DNA from: Clostridia bacterium
GTDB lineage: Bacteria; Bacillota; Clostridia; Oscillospirales; Acutalibacteraceae
DNA: 51,214 nt
Assembly (NCBI GenBank): GCA_017435865.1
Contig: JAFSEF010000058.1
Span: 1 to 51,214, forward strand
Direction of reading: 5' to 3'
This document shows positions 27,801-42,800 of the stretch, one piece after another. Under the pieces are notes generated by a model. It saw only the letters and a program-made list of their open reading frames with translations, had not been told where the DNA came from and did not search any database. The position numbers and the translations under genes were made by a program. Numbering within the stretch: position 1 is the stretch's first letter; each line of letters starts with the position of its first letter.

Positions 27801-30800
27801 AACCACTACCGAAACCTACAGCGGCGCCGAATGGAAACTGTCGCAGAACGACGGTATCTATACCCTTACCAAACCGCAGTATAACGAAGACGGTTCTGTT
27901 AAGAAGGACGACGCAGGCAATGTTATCAACGATACTCTTGTCATTGATTCTGCTGACTACCTGAATCTCAATCTCACTGATGAAGTTGTGACCTATCATG
28001 TCATTTCTTATGACAATGCAGGTGTAACCGAAAAAGTCAGCTTCGATGCCTCCGAATGGAAATATGAAGTGGCAGACGGCGTTTACACACTGACCAAGAC
28101 CACAACCGATGCTGACGGCAACGAAACCACCGAAACCGTTACCTATAAAGCAACTGATTATGAAGATCTTGATTACGAAAGTGTGGAAGTAACATATTAC
28201 CACTTCACTTCCGTTAACACCAAGATCGGTGTCTTTAACCAGGACAAAGACGGTACAACTGTTACGGAAGATGCACCGTGGCCGACCGGCGACTGGTATC
28301 GCTATGTTTATGAATCCACCGAAATTATCAACTACAACAACCTCAGCGCGATTGACCGCCTGATTGGTGTTGAAGAAGGCAAGCCCGGCCTTGTTGAAAA
28401 CATCATCGCTCTGCTTGATACCAAGTTCACAGACTATAAGAATGTTGACTGGTATTACTTCGACAAGAATGTTGAACTTCTTCCCGGTAATGTCACCAAT
28501 GAAGGCGACATCATCTACACAGATGATAAGAACGGTGACAAAGTTGGCGTTCGTGACATCAACTACCTGACCTATGGCAACGACTGGACCTATGAAACAG
28601 CCGCTTACCTTGCCTATGGTATTGAAGAACTTGTTTCCACTATCCTTTCCATGACCGGTGCAGAAGAAACAGACATTGCTGCTCTTCTCGGCGGCATGCT
28701 CGATATCTATAACGGCGCAACGCTTGAATCCATCCGTTCTCTTGTTGCAGACCTTATGGAATCTCTTGACGAAGTTATTTTCAACCTCGTTGATGCTCTT
28801 CTCGGTGTATCTATCTCCGAATGGAACGACTACCGTTTTGCTTCTCTTGAAGATGTTGCAATCGTAACAGAAAAGATCGGTGAAGACGGAAATCCCGTTC
28901 TTGATAAAAACGGTAATCCTGTAACCGAAATCACAGGTTATTATCCCGCATTCACCTATACCTATAATACCTATATCGAAAACGGCTACGTCCTCGATGA
29001 AAACGGCAATACCTACATGAATGACAACGGTACACCCGATGACATGAGCGACGACTATCCGATCTTCCAGTTCAAGGCAACCAAACACGTTGTTGAAATC
29101 ACTGAAGAAGAACTGTTTGCACGTGATGATGCAGGTAACTTCACACGTCTTGTCTGGGACGACGCTGCAAAACTGTACTATTTCACCGTTGATTATCATC
29201 ATGATGATGTAACGGATGAAATTGAAGGTACTGTTACCAACGGCGAAGTAGAAACCAATGCCAAGTTCTACTTGGTACGTCCCGATGACGAAACCACAAC
29301 CAATATCGCAGAAGACAGAGATGACTTCGTAAACGGCTTGTCCAAGCTTGTCGGCTCTATCTCCAGAGTTATCGGCTGGCTCCTGTTCGGTCAGGAATAC
29401 GAATTCTTCGTAGGCCAAGACAACTACTACTACGATGAATACACCACCACCGATGGCGGCGCTACATGGTCTGCAACCGGCAATACCCTTGCAGGTGACA
29501 CCGTTGTAACCGCAACCATCGACGGCACAACCAAAACCGATATGGCATACCGTCTGTACGGTAAGGAATACACTGATGGCAACACCAAGTATGTTGTCAA
29601 CGCTGATGTTCTTCTGCGAATCAACGGCGGTCTCGGCTACAGCACCGGTCTTGTTCTTCTTCTTGAAGCACTCGGCTGTGAAAACCTGCACTCCGTTGAA
29701 TACTACACCGATAAGGAAACCGGTGACATCAATGTTAAGCAGGCTATTACGGATCTTCTGAATTCCGTATTTGTCAGACTTGACGAAATTCTTGCAGATC
29801 CCATCAACGTTGCTCTTGACGAAGTGCTCCCGAACCTTATTTACTTCATCAACTCCAACGGTCTTGGCACTGCTATCAACAACATTGCTGGCTTTGCTCT
29901 CAACATCCTCGATGCAATTGCTGAATCCGGCATCCTTGAAGAACCCATTGATGTCAGCAGCCTCATCCTCGGCTTGTTCGAAGATATTCTTGTTGACAAG
30001 AACTATAAGTTCGATATCGCTCAGCTTAAGCTCAAAGACATCTTTGCACTTGCTGAAGCCATCACCGGCATGAAGATCAACGAAGTTGTCGGCTCCAAGC
30101 TTGACTACTTCTATCTTGGCCATATTGAACAGTACATTTCCGCCGGCGGCGAATACAACGAAAACGGCGAATTTGAAAACTATCTTGCATACAAGATGGT
30201 GCTTGACACCCAGGATGGCAAGCCGCTGTATGATGCAGAAGGCAACCTGCTTCCGAGTGAAGACCGCGCTGCTCTGATCACCATCATCATCAGCTTCCTG
30301 CTTGATGTTATGGAATATCAGGTCGACGGCCAGTATGTCAATGCAAACGCACTTGACAGCCTGCTCAATCTTGAGCCCGGCGCACTTGCCGGCATTGTTA
30401 AGATCGTCAAGGGCGAATATGTAAATGCCCAGAAGGCTCCGATCGACTGGTTCTATTTCGATAAGACTGTTGATCTTAACAACCTTCCCACAACTGACGA
30501 AGGCGCAACTGATATCGCTCTTACATACAGAGCTGACCATACCATCAATTACCTCAACTATCCCAACTGGTGGAATGAACGCTTCGTAGATACCCTCGAC
30601 AGCAACCTGAACAACATTGTTGATGCTGTTCTTGCTATGACTGCTTCCGAAGGTGAAGAACCGCAGACTCTTGATGATCTGCTTGGCGGTCTTCTCAACG
30701 GTCTTCTGACTGCTGAAACCGCACAGTCCCTGTTTGATACCCTTTCGGGTCTTCTCGGCAACCTCGATAAGGCCATCACGGATCTGCTCGATGCACTTCT

Positions 30801-33800
30801 TGAAATCGACCTGTCCGTATGGGACGGTATCGCATTTGCCGACATGGTAACCGATGCTGAAGGTGTCACTGCATGGACCACCACCTATGATACCTACACC
30901 GACACTACCACTGATAAAGACGGCAACACCATCTTTGACGAAGCCACCAAGACCACCGTTGAACTCGCAGTCAAGAACACCGATGTTCAGATTGCAACTG
31001 ACGAAAACGGCCTTGATTACTTCTTCTATACCGTACCGTTCTCCGTTCTCAACGAAGACGGTAAAATAGTCGAAAATACAACCGAATACAAGTACTACGT
31101 GGTTAACAATTACAGCACCCGTGATTTTGCAAATGCACTCAGTGTTGTTCTTTCTCCCGCATTCCCGCTGCTTGACTGGTTGCTGTTCGGCTCCTCCTTC
31201 GAATTCTTCCATCCCAGCGCAGATGATAACGGCACGCTGTCCCTCATCAATCTCAAGGGCGGTCACGGCTATAAGTTCGGTCTTGTGCCGATCTTCGAAG
31301 CACTCGGTGTTCCCGCAACCAGTCTGCCCGATGTAACGCGTGATGGCGTTCAGTACAAGAGTGAAGATCTCTTTGCTGATATCATTGCTGCTGTTCTTGA
31401 CTATGTGCTGTGGCTGCTCAAGACTGACGCTGACGGCACCACCCCGATCGATAAGGTTCTCGGCGTTCTGCTCAACCTCATCTACTTCATCAACGCAAAC
31501 GGTCTTGCCGCTTCTGTACAGAACCTTGTCGGCGGTTTGCTGAACATTCTTGATGCTGTCAACGGCACAGGTCTGATCGAAGACGACATCTCCCTTGAAG
31601 GTCTGCTCGGCAGCCTGCTCGAGGATACTCTTCCCGAAGGCTTCTCACTCTTCGATGACAAGGGCAACATCGTTCTTGATCTCATGGCAATCTTCACGCT
31701 GGTTGAAGGCTTTGTTGATCTTGAAATCACCGATGTATTCAAGAATGCCGACGGCACGCTTGCTCCCGAAAAACTTGACAACTTCTTTGTTGGTAAGATG
31801 AAGGCCTTCACCTCCTCCAACGGTGACCTTGCATTCAAGATGGTTTACGGCGCTGACTATGCACAGTCCAAGGGCGACTTCCTGACCATCATCATCAACA
31901 TGCTCCTTGAAGTTGTTGCTTACACCGATCCTGCAAACGGTATCGACAACGCAGCTGCTCTTGACACAATGCTCGAGACAGAAGGCCTTGTAAGCGGCAT
32001 CGTTAAACTGCTCACCACCACGTTGGATATTGAATATTCCGATATCAACTGGAACTACATGGGCGGTACTGTTGAAGAAACAGAAATCAACGGCGAAAAA
32101 GTTGTAAGCAACATCAGCCTTGCTTCTCTCAACCGTTATGTCACTTACCTGTCCTACAGCAACGACTGGAGCGAAGGTCTTGCCGAAACTCTCGGCTATG
32201 AACTGAACACCATCATCTCCGCTGTGATGAGCCTCATCAACGGCGAAGAAGATGTAAACCTTGTTGACATGCTTCTCGGCAAAGGCTTCACCCTTTATAA
32301 GGAAGAATACCTTGAATCCATCTCTGTCATGCTCACCGAACTGCTGTTCGAAGTAGAACCCATCTGGGTCAACCTTGTCGGCAGCCTCGTACAGGCAGAA
32401 CTTGAAGCACAGAAGGTTGATAAGTACACCCTTCTCAAGTTCAACACCGAAAAGAACGATTGGGAAGAAACCGACGAATATGTCCTTGATCTCGGTCAGG
32501 ATCTCGGCTTTGAACCCAACCAATCCTTCGTTGAAGGTGAAGGCGAAGAAGCTGTCACCTACAAGTATCGCAAGGATGCAAAACAGGTCACTGTTTCCAA
32601 GCTCGGTCAGTACACCGAATTCAAAGAAGATGATCCCGCAACCACCGATGTCAACGAAGCAAAGGTAAGCTTTGTCAATGCACTTTGCGAAATCCTTGCT
32701 CCGCTGAATCCGATTCTCTCCTGGCTGTTCTTCGGCGAAGACATTGCATTCTTCACCGATAACGCAACCGGTGAAAAGGATCTCATCAAGCTGCCCGGCG
32801 CAAACGGCTACAGCGAAGGCTTCGTACTTCTCTTCGAAGCACTCGGTTGCCACGTTCCGGGTAAGGACGGTCTGAACACTGCCGAAACCTATTACAATGC
32901 TGAAACCAAGAAGTATGACAGCATTGCAGCTCTCAGAGATATTCTGTTGGCAGTTGCTGACCGCATCGATGAACTGCTTGCAGATCCCATCAATGGAATC
33001 ATTGATCTCATTCCCGAACTGCTGTACTTCATCAATGCAAACGGCTTGTCCGTTGTTATCAACAATGCTCTTGCATCTGTTCTTGCACTTCTTGAAGAAG
33101 TCAACAAGCTGGATCTCGGCTTCAGCCTCGATGTCAAGCAGATCGTCAATGACCTTGTCAACGATCTCCTTGGCGAAGATGTTGATACATTCAATATTGA
33201 TGATGTCAACATCGGTGTTGTCATTTCCATCGTTGAAGGCTGGATTGGTCTTGACCTGCACACCTTCCTGAACGATGACGACCGCGATGGTTTCGCAGAA
33301 GTCACCGACAGAATGGATGGCATCGAAATCCTCTCCAAGTTCTACATCGGCGACATCGTCCGTTACGAATCCGGCTCCGGTAAGCCCGCATTCAAGATGG
33401 TCTTTGAAGCCAAGACCGATTACATCACAACCCGCACAGAAGACCGTGGCGACATGCTCACCATCCTTCTGTCTTACCTGCTCGAAGCAGCTACCTATAA
33501 GTACAACTACACCGATGAAAACGGCAAGACTGCAACCTTCTCCAATGCGGCAGTTCTTGACGAAATGCTCGGCACCGACGGCATGGTCTCCATGATCGTT
33601 GACCTGCTCATCAGCCTCGGCATCATTGACATCAGCTACCTTACTGTTGATTGGGCTTATGCCGGTGTCAAGGTTACCGACGATACCATCGATGCTATCA
33701 ATGCAAACCTGAAACCCGGTGAAGAACCGTACGAAGTCGGCGAAATCAAGCTCAACGACCGCTTTATCAACTACCTGTCTTACAAGAATGACTGGAACAA

Positions 33801-36800
33801 GGATATTGCAACTACGCTGAACAATGAACTTCCCGCACTTGTTGACACCATCATCGGTATGGTTTCCGATTATGATTCTCTCGGCGAAATGCTTTCCGGC
33901 AGCTTCACGCTGTACACTGCAGAATATCTTGAAGCAATCATCGGCCTGATCGAACAGCTTTATGATCTTGTCAATGCACAGCTTATTGAACTGATCGACC
34001 TCATGCTCGATCTTGACCTGTCCAGACTCAACGGCATTCACTTCATTGATGAAGCTGACCTGTATGTTGACGGCAAGGCTGTTTACAACGGCACCGAAGT
34101 CACCGTTCAGGAAGGCACCAAGATGAATATGGATTGCTTCGACTACACCCTTGTTGAAGAATCCTATGAAATCCACAAGCTCAATGCAGAAACCAACGAG
34201 TTTGAAGCAACCGGCGAATTTGTTGTCGGTACTTACACGCAGGCTGCAAACGGTGCAGAATTTGTTGACGAAACCGACGAAACCGTCAAGTACGTTTACA
34301 AAGAAAACGTCAACACCACCTACACTGTCTACATTGTTGATGCAGACAATGCAGAAACACCTGATGTTAATGAAGCAAAGAATGACTTCATCACAGGTAT
34401 TTCCTACATCCTCGGCGCTTTGAAGAGCCTGTTTGCATTCCTGTTCTTCGGCGACGACATCTCCTTCTTCAACAAGTTCGGTTATGTTGACGGCAAGCCC
34501 GTTGATACCATCCGTCTTGCAGGTGCAGACGGCTACAGCAAGGGTCTTGCACTTCTTCTTGAAGCACTCGGCTGTACCGACCCGAACGTTGAAGTAAAAA
34601 CAGAAACAACCGGTATGATGAAGAAAGACATCTACCTCATGGAAGACGGTACCTACAATGTCGATTACTTCATCAATGACCTCGCAACTTCGTTGCTCAA
34701 CAGAGTAGACGAAATCCTTGCAAATCCTGTTGAAGAAGTATTCAACCTTCTTCCCGAACTGCTGTACTTCATCAATGCAAACGGTCTGTCCGTTGCTGTT
34801 ATCAACCTTCTCGGTGCTGTTTACGGTGTCCTTGAATATGTTGACAAGGCAGGCATTGTTGATATGTCCCTTGATATCAATGCTCTTGTCGGCGGCCTCA
34901 TCGGCATCGAAGGCATCAACATTGAACAGCTTGACCTCACAGCAGTATTCCAGATTGTAGAACAGTTTGTTGACCTTGAAATCACCAACGTCCTCAATGC
35001 AAAGGACGAAGAAGGCCTTGATTACAACAAACTTGAACAGTTCTATGTCGGCAGAATCTACGCTTACGACTCCGCATCCTGCGATGCCGAAAAGGGCGAA
35101 ACCGCATACAAGATGGCATACACCACAACGGAAGGCAAGGGCGACATGATCACCATCCTTGTCAGCTTCCTGCTTGAAGTTGCTATCTACAACGGCTATC
35201 AGGATGTTTACACCCTTGAATCCTTCGACGGCACGAACTGGGTAGCAGTTACCGAAGAAGTTGACGGCGTTGAAGAACCCGTCACCATCACCGGCTACTG
35301 GACCAAGGTTCTTGACAGCGAAACCGTATACATCAACGGCGCTTCCGCTGCAACCGCAACAGAAGGTGCTCTGAGATATGTATGGACCGAGGAAGTTCCT
35401 GTTAACAACGTTGCTGTTCTTGAAGATATGCTCAAGACCGACGGTATGGTACAGAAGATTGTCAACCTTCTGACCCAGAAGGGCGTGGTCATTGATTATC
35501 TGCCCATCAACTGGAACTACATGGGTGCTGAAATGGATGAGAACGGCAACATCGACCTCGACACAGTACCGAAGTTCGAAATGAACTATCTGTTGTACGA
35601 AAACGATTGGCAGTATGCAACTCCGGCAGCACTCATGGGCGGTTTGGATAAGATCATTTCCACCGTTCTGACTCTCACCGGCGCTGAATTCTCCAGCGTT
35701 TCCGAGCTCATTGCAAACTCCTTCACAATCTACAACGCATCTCTGCTTGAAACCATCGCTGAAGCTCTGCAGGGTCTGCTGTCCTCGCTTGATGCAATCC
35801 TTGTTGATCTCATCGACATGATCCTCGGCACCGACATCTCCAGATTCAACGGTCTTGGTTTCATCGATTATGCAAAGGTCTTCAAAAACGGCAATTATGA
35901 ATTTGCAGGCGAAACCGTAAGCATAATTGATAATTACGATGACAGCGGTCTTTCCGCGTTCAACGTTTCGCTGGCTGTTTATGCCGTTAATGCTTATGAT
36001 GAAGCAACCGGCACATGGGTCCGCACGGATGACACCATCCTTCATGACGAATACATCGAATACTTCGGCGATGATAAGAATGATAAGTACACCGAACTGT
36101 TTACCACGGTCGACAGAACTTACCTCATCATCGGCGAAGGCGAAGCTGCAAAGACTGACTTTGTCTATGGTTTGAGCTACATCCTCAAATCCATCGCTTC
36201 CGTATTTGCATGGTTGCTGTTTGATGACGAAATCGCATTCTTCCACAAGAACGGAACCGATTCCGACGGCGACGGTGTCACCGATGATATACTTTTCATC
36301 AACGGTGCAGACGGTTACAGCAAGGGTCTTGTCCTTCTTCTTGAAGCACTCGGCTGCAAGATGAAGCCCAAGAGTGAATATGCTGTCAAGGATGAAAACG
36401 GCGCAGTTGTTTCCTATGACTGTGAAGCATTCATTGATGATCTGGCTCTCGCACTGTTCAACAGAGTAGATGCAATCCTGGCAGATCCCATCAACCAGGT
36501 CATTGCACTTCTTCCGAACCTTATCTACTTCATCAATGCAGAAGGTCTGTCTGTTGCTCTCATCAACATGCTGCAGGCTGTTTACCACCTGCTTGACGAC
36601 ATCAACGATCTTGGCGTTGACCTCGATATCAACGAACTGATTGCCGGTCTGTTCACAGAAGAAGGCAAGGAAGCTCCCGATATCGATATCGAACACATCG
36701 ACCTGCTTATGGTCTTCGAAGTCGTTGAATACTTCACCGGCCTCGAAATCACCGAAATCTTCGAAGTAACCGACGAAGACGGCAACGTAAGCAGCAAGAT

Positions 36801-39800
36801 CGACAGATTCTACATCGGTGAAATCGTAAAGAACACCGAATCCGCTTATGACGGCGCTTCCTACTACATGCAGTTCGCCACAAAGACAACGGATGAAAAC
36901 GGCAAGGTTTCTCAGTATGCAGAAGATGCAGCAGATATGCTGACCATCCTTCTCAGCTTCCTGCTTGAAATCGTCCTCTACAAGAACGGCGACGTCAATA
37001 ACGCTGCAGCGCTTGACAATCTGCTTGGTCTGGAAGACTTCTCCATCGGCACAGTTGTTGAACTGCTCAGAGATGCAGGTCTCACAATCAGCGGTTACCT
37101 TAACTTCGAATGGAACTACATGAACGGTACCGAAACCACGGATGCTGACGGCAACCTCATCGGTATCACCCTTCCCACCACCGCATTCAAGAACTACCTG
37201 ACCTACAACAACAACTGGGATGAAGACACTGCAGAATCTCTGATTCTCGGTCTGCCCGAAATCCTTGCTGATGTGCTTCACATTATTGACAGCGACGTTA
37301 CCATCGACGCTGCAAATGCAACCATTAACGATGTACTGAAGGCACTTGACGTTGAACTTACTCTTGACTTCTTCACCTACGACAACCTGATGATGATCAA
37401 GGAAGCTATTGCAGGTCTCCTCGGCAGCATTTCCGATTACATGGAAATCATCACCGCTGTCGACGATATCCTTCGTCTTGACCTTGGTGCATATGCAAAC
37501 ATGACCTTCACTGAATATGAAAACAGTGATCCCGCTAAGTTCGCTGACGGTCTGTGGACCATCATCGCTCCCATCGAAGGCATCCTCGACTGGTTGCTGT
37601 TCGGCGATTCCTACGCATTCTTCTTCCAGAATCAGGATATCGACGGCAACGGCACCATTGATGACCTCATCGAACTTGCAGGTGCAAACGGTTACGAAGA
37701 AGGCCTTGTTTACCTCCTTGAAATGCTCCTCGGTGAATATGTCTTTGACGAAAACGGCAACAACCGCCTTGCAGTTGTAAGAGAAAACGGTGTTGTCAAC
37801 ACTGAAAAGACCATGAAGGCAGTCATTACAACAGCTCTTGACTTTGTAAACGGCCTGCTTGATATGAAGCTTGCAGACGGTATCGACTTCATCTTCAACC
37901 TTATCACCGAACTTCTCTACTTCATCAATGCAAACGGCGTTTCCGTTGCACTTCTTAACACTCTTGCAGTGGCTTACAACCTTGTCGGTCTGCTGAATAA
38001 GAGCGGTCTGTTCGAGCTGGATCTCAACGCTCTGCTCACCGGTCTGCTCGGCTACCCGATCGACATCGAAAACACTGATCTCAGATACCTCATCGGCCTT
38101 GTTGAAAACTTCACCGGCTTTGCAATTGCTGACATCTTCAACTATGAAGAAGACGGTGTCATCAAGAACAAGCTTGATTCCTTCTACATGGGCGAAATCG
38201 TATCCTACACCACCGCTTCCGGCGAAACCGCATTCCGCATGCAGTTCGCTGACGGCGCAACCGAGTATGGTGCAGGTGTTGCCGAAGATAAGGCAGACTT
38301 CATCACCATCCTCGTCAGCTTCCTTCTTGAAACCATCCTTTATGAAGGTAGCCAGGAAATCTACACTGTCTACGAAAAGGACGGCGACAACTGGACCGCA
38401 ACTGACAAGACAGCAGTCGGCTACTACAAACAGGCAGTCCACGGCAACGAAATCATTGTCGGTGATTACATGTTCAAGTACACCAAGACTGTAACTGTCA
38501 GCAACGCAGCTGTGCTTAACGATCTGATCGGCAGCGAAGACCTTGACCTTTCTAAGATCGTCGCTCTGCTCAATAAGTTCGGCATGAAGCTCGATGTCAG
38601 AGATTACATCCAGTTTGATTGGAACTACATGGGTGGCGAAGAAACCAGAGATGAAGACGGCAATCTTGTCAACATTTCTCTTCCCACCACCGCATTCAAG
38701 AACTACCTGACCTATAAGAACAACTGGTCTGAAGATGTTGCAGAAGGCCTTGACGCAGCTCTTATCGATATCGTCATTATGGTTCTCAATAATGAAAAGA
38801 TCACCAAGACAACAACCGTCAACCAGCTCATTGCAACGCTCACCGAAAGCAACTTCTCGCTGTACACTGCCGAAAACCTCAACATGATCAAGAATGCCCT
38901 CATCAACCTGCTTGAAGGTCTGGATGATTACATGGGTCTGGTCACCAAGGTTGACGGTATCCTCGGTCTTGACCTGAGCAAGTACAATCTTGAAGAAATG
39001 CCCGACTACACCTTCACGGGTGCATCCGAAACTTCCTTCATCAACGGCCTTGTTGACATCCTTGCTCCTCTGGAAGGTCTGCTGAGCTTCCTGCTGTTCG
39101 GCGGCAGCTACGCATTCTTCCATGACAATGCAACCGGCGAAGAAGACCTGCTGAAACTGACAGGTGCAGAAGGCTACAAGTACGGTCTCGGCGTTCTTCT
39201 TGAAGTACTCGGCATTGCTGCTCCCAATGTAGATGGCATCGAAGACTTCAGAGGCAAGATGCGTGCAATCCTCACCGCACTGGCAGGATTCATCAACACC
39301 ATCCTCAACAAGCCGCTTGCCAGCGATCCTCAGACCGGCACGGTCGGCGCTGTGGATTACATCCTCGGCCTGATCCCGAACCTCATCTACTTCATCAATG
39401 CAAACGGTCTTTCCGTTGCAGTGCTCAACCTGCTCGCAGCAGCATACAAACTTGTCAATGCTCTCAACGAAAGCGGACTTCTTACCCTCAACCTGAACGA
39501 ACTGCTTGCAGACCTTCTGTTCAAGGATGAAAACAAGACTGCTCCCTATATCGACATTGAAAAGATCGACCTTGTCATGATCTTCGAAATCGTTGAATAC
39601 TTCGTTGACTTCAAGATCATTGATGTTGTTACCAAGAACAAGCTTGATAAGTTCTACATCGGCCAGCTCACCAAGTATGATTCTGTTGCCGGTTGGGATG
39701 CTTACAGAATGTCCTTCGCAGATACTTACACCGATTACGGTGTCGGTGCTGTTGAAGACAGAGCAGACTTCATCACCATCCTGCTGAGCTTCGCACTCGA

Positions 39801-42800
39801 AGTTCTCATGTATGGCGATAACCCGAAGGTTCTTGACGAAATGATCGGCAGTGAAGATATCTCCATTGCCGGCATCGTGAATATGCTCACCACCCTCGGT
39901 GTACCGGGCTACCTCGGCTACAGCTGGAACTACATGGGCGGTACTGCAATCCTCGATGAAAACAGCAAGCTGATTGATATCGAGCTTCCCACCACCGCAT
40001 TCAAGAACTACCTGACTTATGAAAACGATTGGAACGAAGACACGGCAGAAGCCCTCTTCGTTGGCTTGGCAGACATTCTTGTTGATGTATTTGCTCTTCT
40101 CGGCAAAGAAGGCATCACCAAAGAAACCACTGTCGAACAGCTTATCGTTTCTCTTACCGGCAGCGGTCTTGAAATCTTCACCGCAGCCAACCTGAACAGC
40201 ATCAAGACCATGCTCACCGACCTGCTCGGCAGCCTCGATGCCTACATCGTTCAGCTCATCTCTTCTGTGGATGATCTGCTTGGTCTTGACATCGCCGCAT
40301 ACCAGACGATGCCTGACTTCGAATATACAGGCAACGATATCGACCTGTTTGTTGACGGCCTCGTAACCCTGCTTGCTCCTCTTTCGGGTCTGCTCGGCTG
40401 GCTGTTGTTCGGCGATAACTACGCATTCTTCCATCATAGCAATACCGATGAAAACAAGGACGGCGTTGCTGATAACCTCATTGAACTGCCCGGCGCAGAA
40501 GGCTACAAGTACGGTCTCGGCGTTCTCCTTGAAGCCATCACCGGCAAGACTGCACCGACCGTTGACGGTCTTGCAGACAACACTGCAAAACTTGATGCAG
40601 TTCTCTCCTATGTCGGCGCATTCGTGAAGGATGTTATGGCAATGAACCTTGAAGATGCAATTGACTTCATCTTCAACCTTATTGCAGAACTCCTGTACTT
40701 CATCAATGCAAACGGTCTGTCCGTTGCAGTTCTCAACCTGCTTGCAGGTGCATACTCGCTGGTAGACACCCTCAACAAGAAAGGCTATGTAGACCTTGAT
40801 CTTAATGCACTGCTCGGCGACGTGCTGTTCACGGATGAAAACAAGACAGCTCCGGACTTCGCAATTGAAAAGATCGACCTTCTTATGGTCTTCGAAATTG
40901 TTGAATACTTCACCGGTCTTGAGTTCACAAATATTGTCGGCAACAAGAAACTCCAGAAGTTCTACATCGGCGACATCACAGCTTATGACTCCGTTGCAGG
41001 CTACACTGCATTCAGAATGGCTCTTGCAGAGGGCGAAACCACTTACGGTGCAGGTGTTGCAGAAGACAAGGCTGACCTGATCACCATCATCCTCAGCTTT
41101 GTAATTGAAGCACTGCTTTATGACGTCAATGCCGCAGCAATTGACAACATGATCAACAGCGACGACTTCTCTGTTGAAACCATCGTTGCATTGATTGCAA
41201 AACTCGGCATCCCCGTAGACTACAGATACTACAAGTGGAACTACATGGGCGGTAAGCAGGTCACCATGGACGGCTACATCTATTCGATTGAACTGCCGAC
41301 CGAAGGCTTCAAGAACTACCTGACCTATGCAAACAACTGGACTGAAGAAGCTGCTGAAGGCCTTATGGCTGAACTGCCCGGCTTGCTCGTATCCTTGCTT
41401 GGCGGCGAAGACTTTGACGGAACCATCGCAAGCTTGCTTGGTGACTTCGAACTCTTCACAGCAGAAAACCTCAACAGCATCAGAACTGCTCTTGTTGACC
41501 TGCTCGGCAACCTGGATGACTACATGAAGCTCATCTCCAAGGTTGACGGTATCCTCAATGTTGACCTGAGCCTGTATGATGAAATTGAACCGTTCGTCTT
41601 CAACGAAAATGAAAGTGCTTCCGCACAGTTCGTAGACGGCCTCGTTGAACTTCTTGTTCCGATTTCCGGCCTGCTCGACTTCATTCTGTTCGGCGACGAC
41701 TATGAATTCTTCTATTACAACAAGACATATTATGAAGGCAGACCTGAACTCAGAGATCTGATCACAATTGCCGGTGCAGAAGGCTACAAGTACGGCCTTG
41801 CCGTTCTTCTTGAAGCTCTCGGCGTTGATGCTCCCAACGTGGATGGTCTTGCCACCACTGCAGAAAAACTTGATGCGATCCTCTCCGCAGTGGCAAAATT
41901 TGTCGATGATGTACTCAATATGCAGCTTGCAGATGCAATTAACTTCGCTCTTGATCTTGTTGCAAACCTGCTGTACTTCATCAATGCAAACGGTATCTCC
42001 GTTGCAGTTATCAACCTTCTCGGTTGTGCATACAACGCAGTTGAAGATCTCAACGATAGCAAACTTCTTGAACTCAATCTGAACGAACTGCTTGCCGGTC
42101 TGCTGTTCACAGATGAAAATAAGAAAGCTCCCGAATTCGACATCGAAAAGATCGATCTTCTTATGATCATCAACGTTGTTGAATACTTCACCGGTCTTAA
42201 AATTACTGACTGGATGTCCGAATACAAGCTCAAGAACTTCTACATGGGCGAAATCAATTCTTACGACTCCGTAGCCGGCTACAAGGGCTTCAGAATGACC
42301 CTTGCAACTCCGGACGGCATCGCAGATTACAAGAAGACTCACGTAGAAGACCAGGCTGACCTTGTTACCATCATCCTCAGCTTCGCTCTTGAACTTCTGC
42401 TCTACCCGGGCAACGCTGCAGTCCTTGACGAAATGCTTGGTCTCGACGGCATCTCCATTGATGGCATCGTTAAGCTTGTCAAGAAGCTCGGCGTCAACAT
42501 CAACTACCAGACTTACAGCTGGGACTACATGGTCGGCGATAAGATCGGCGATTATGCAGACGGCGAATCCATCTATGAAGATGATCTGCTGGTTGACATC
42601 AAGCTTCCCACCGAAGGCTTCAAGAACTACCTGACCTACGAAAACAACTGGGATGAAGACACTGCAGAAGCTCTTATGCAGAACCTGCCCACTCTTCTTG
42701 TTGACATTCTTGCTCTCACCGGCACAGAAGGCATCACTGCTGATTCCACTGTCAACGATCTCATCGTTCTGCTTGTAGGCGGCGGCCTTGATATCTTCAC

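Noticed and set aside
22486-31266. Further long minus-strand frames (22486-25926 and 27421-31266), and 49039-50670
   Set aside because: The same antisense effect of sense codon bias; no initiation signals or recognisable domains.
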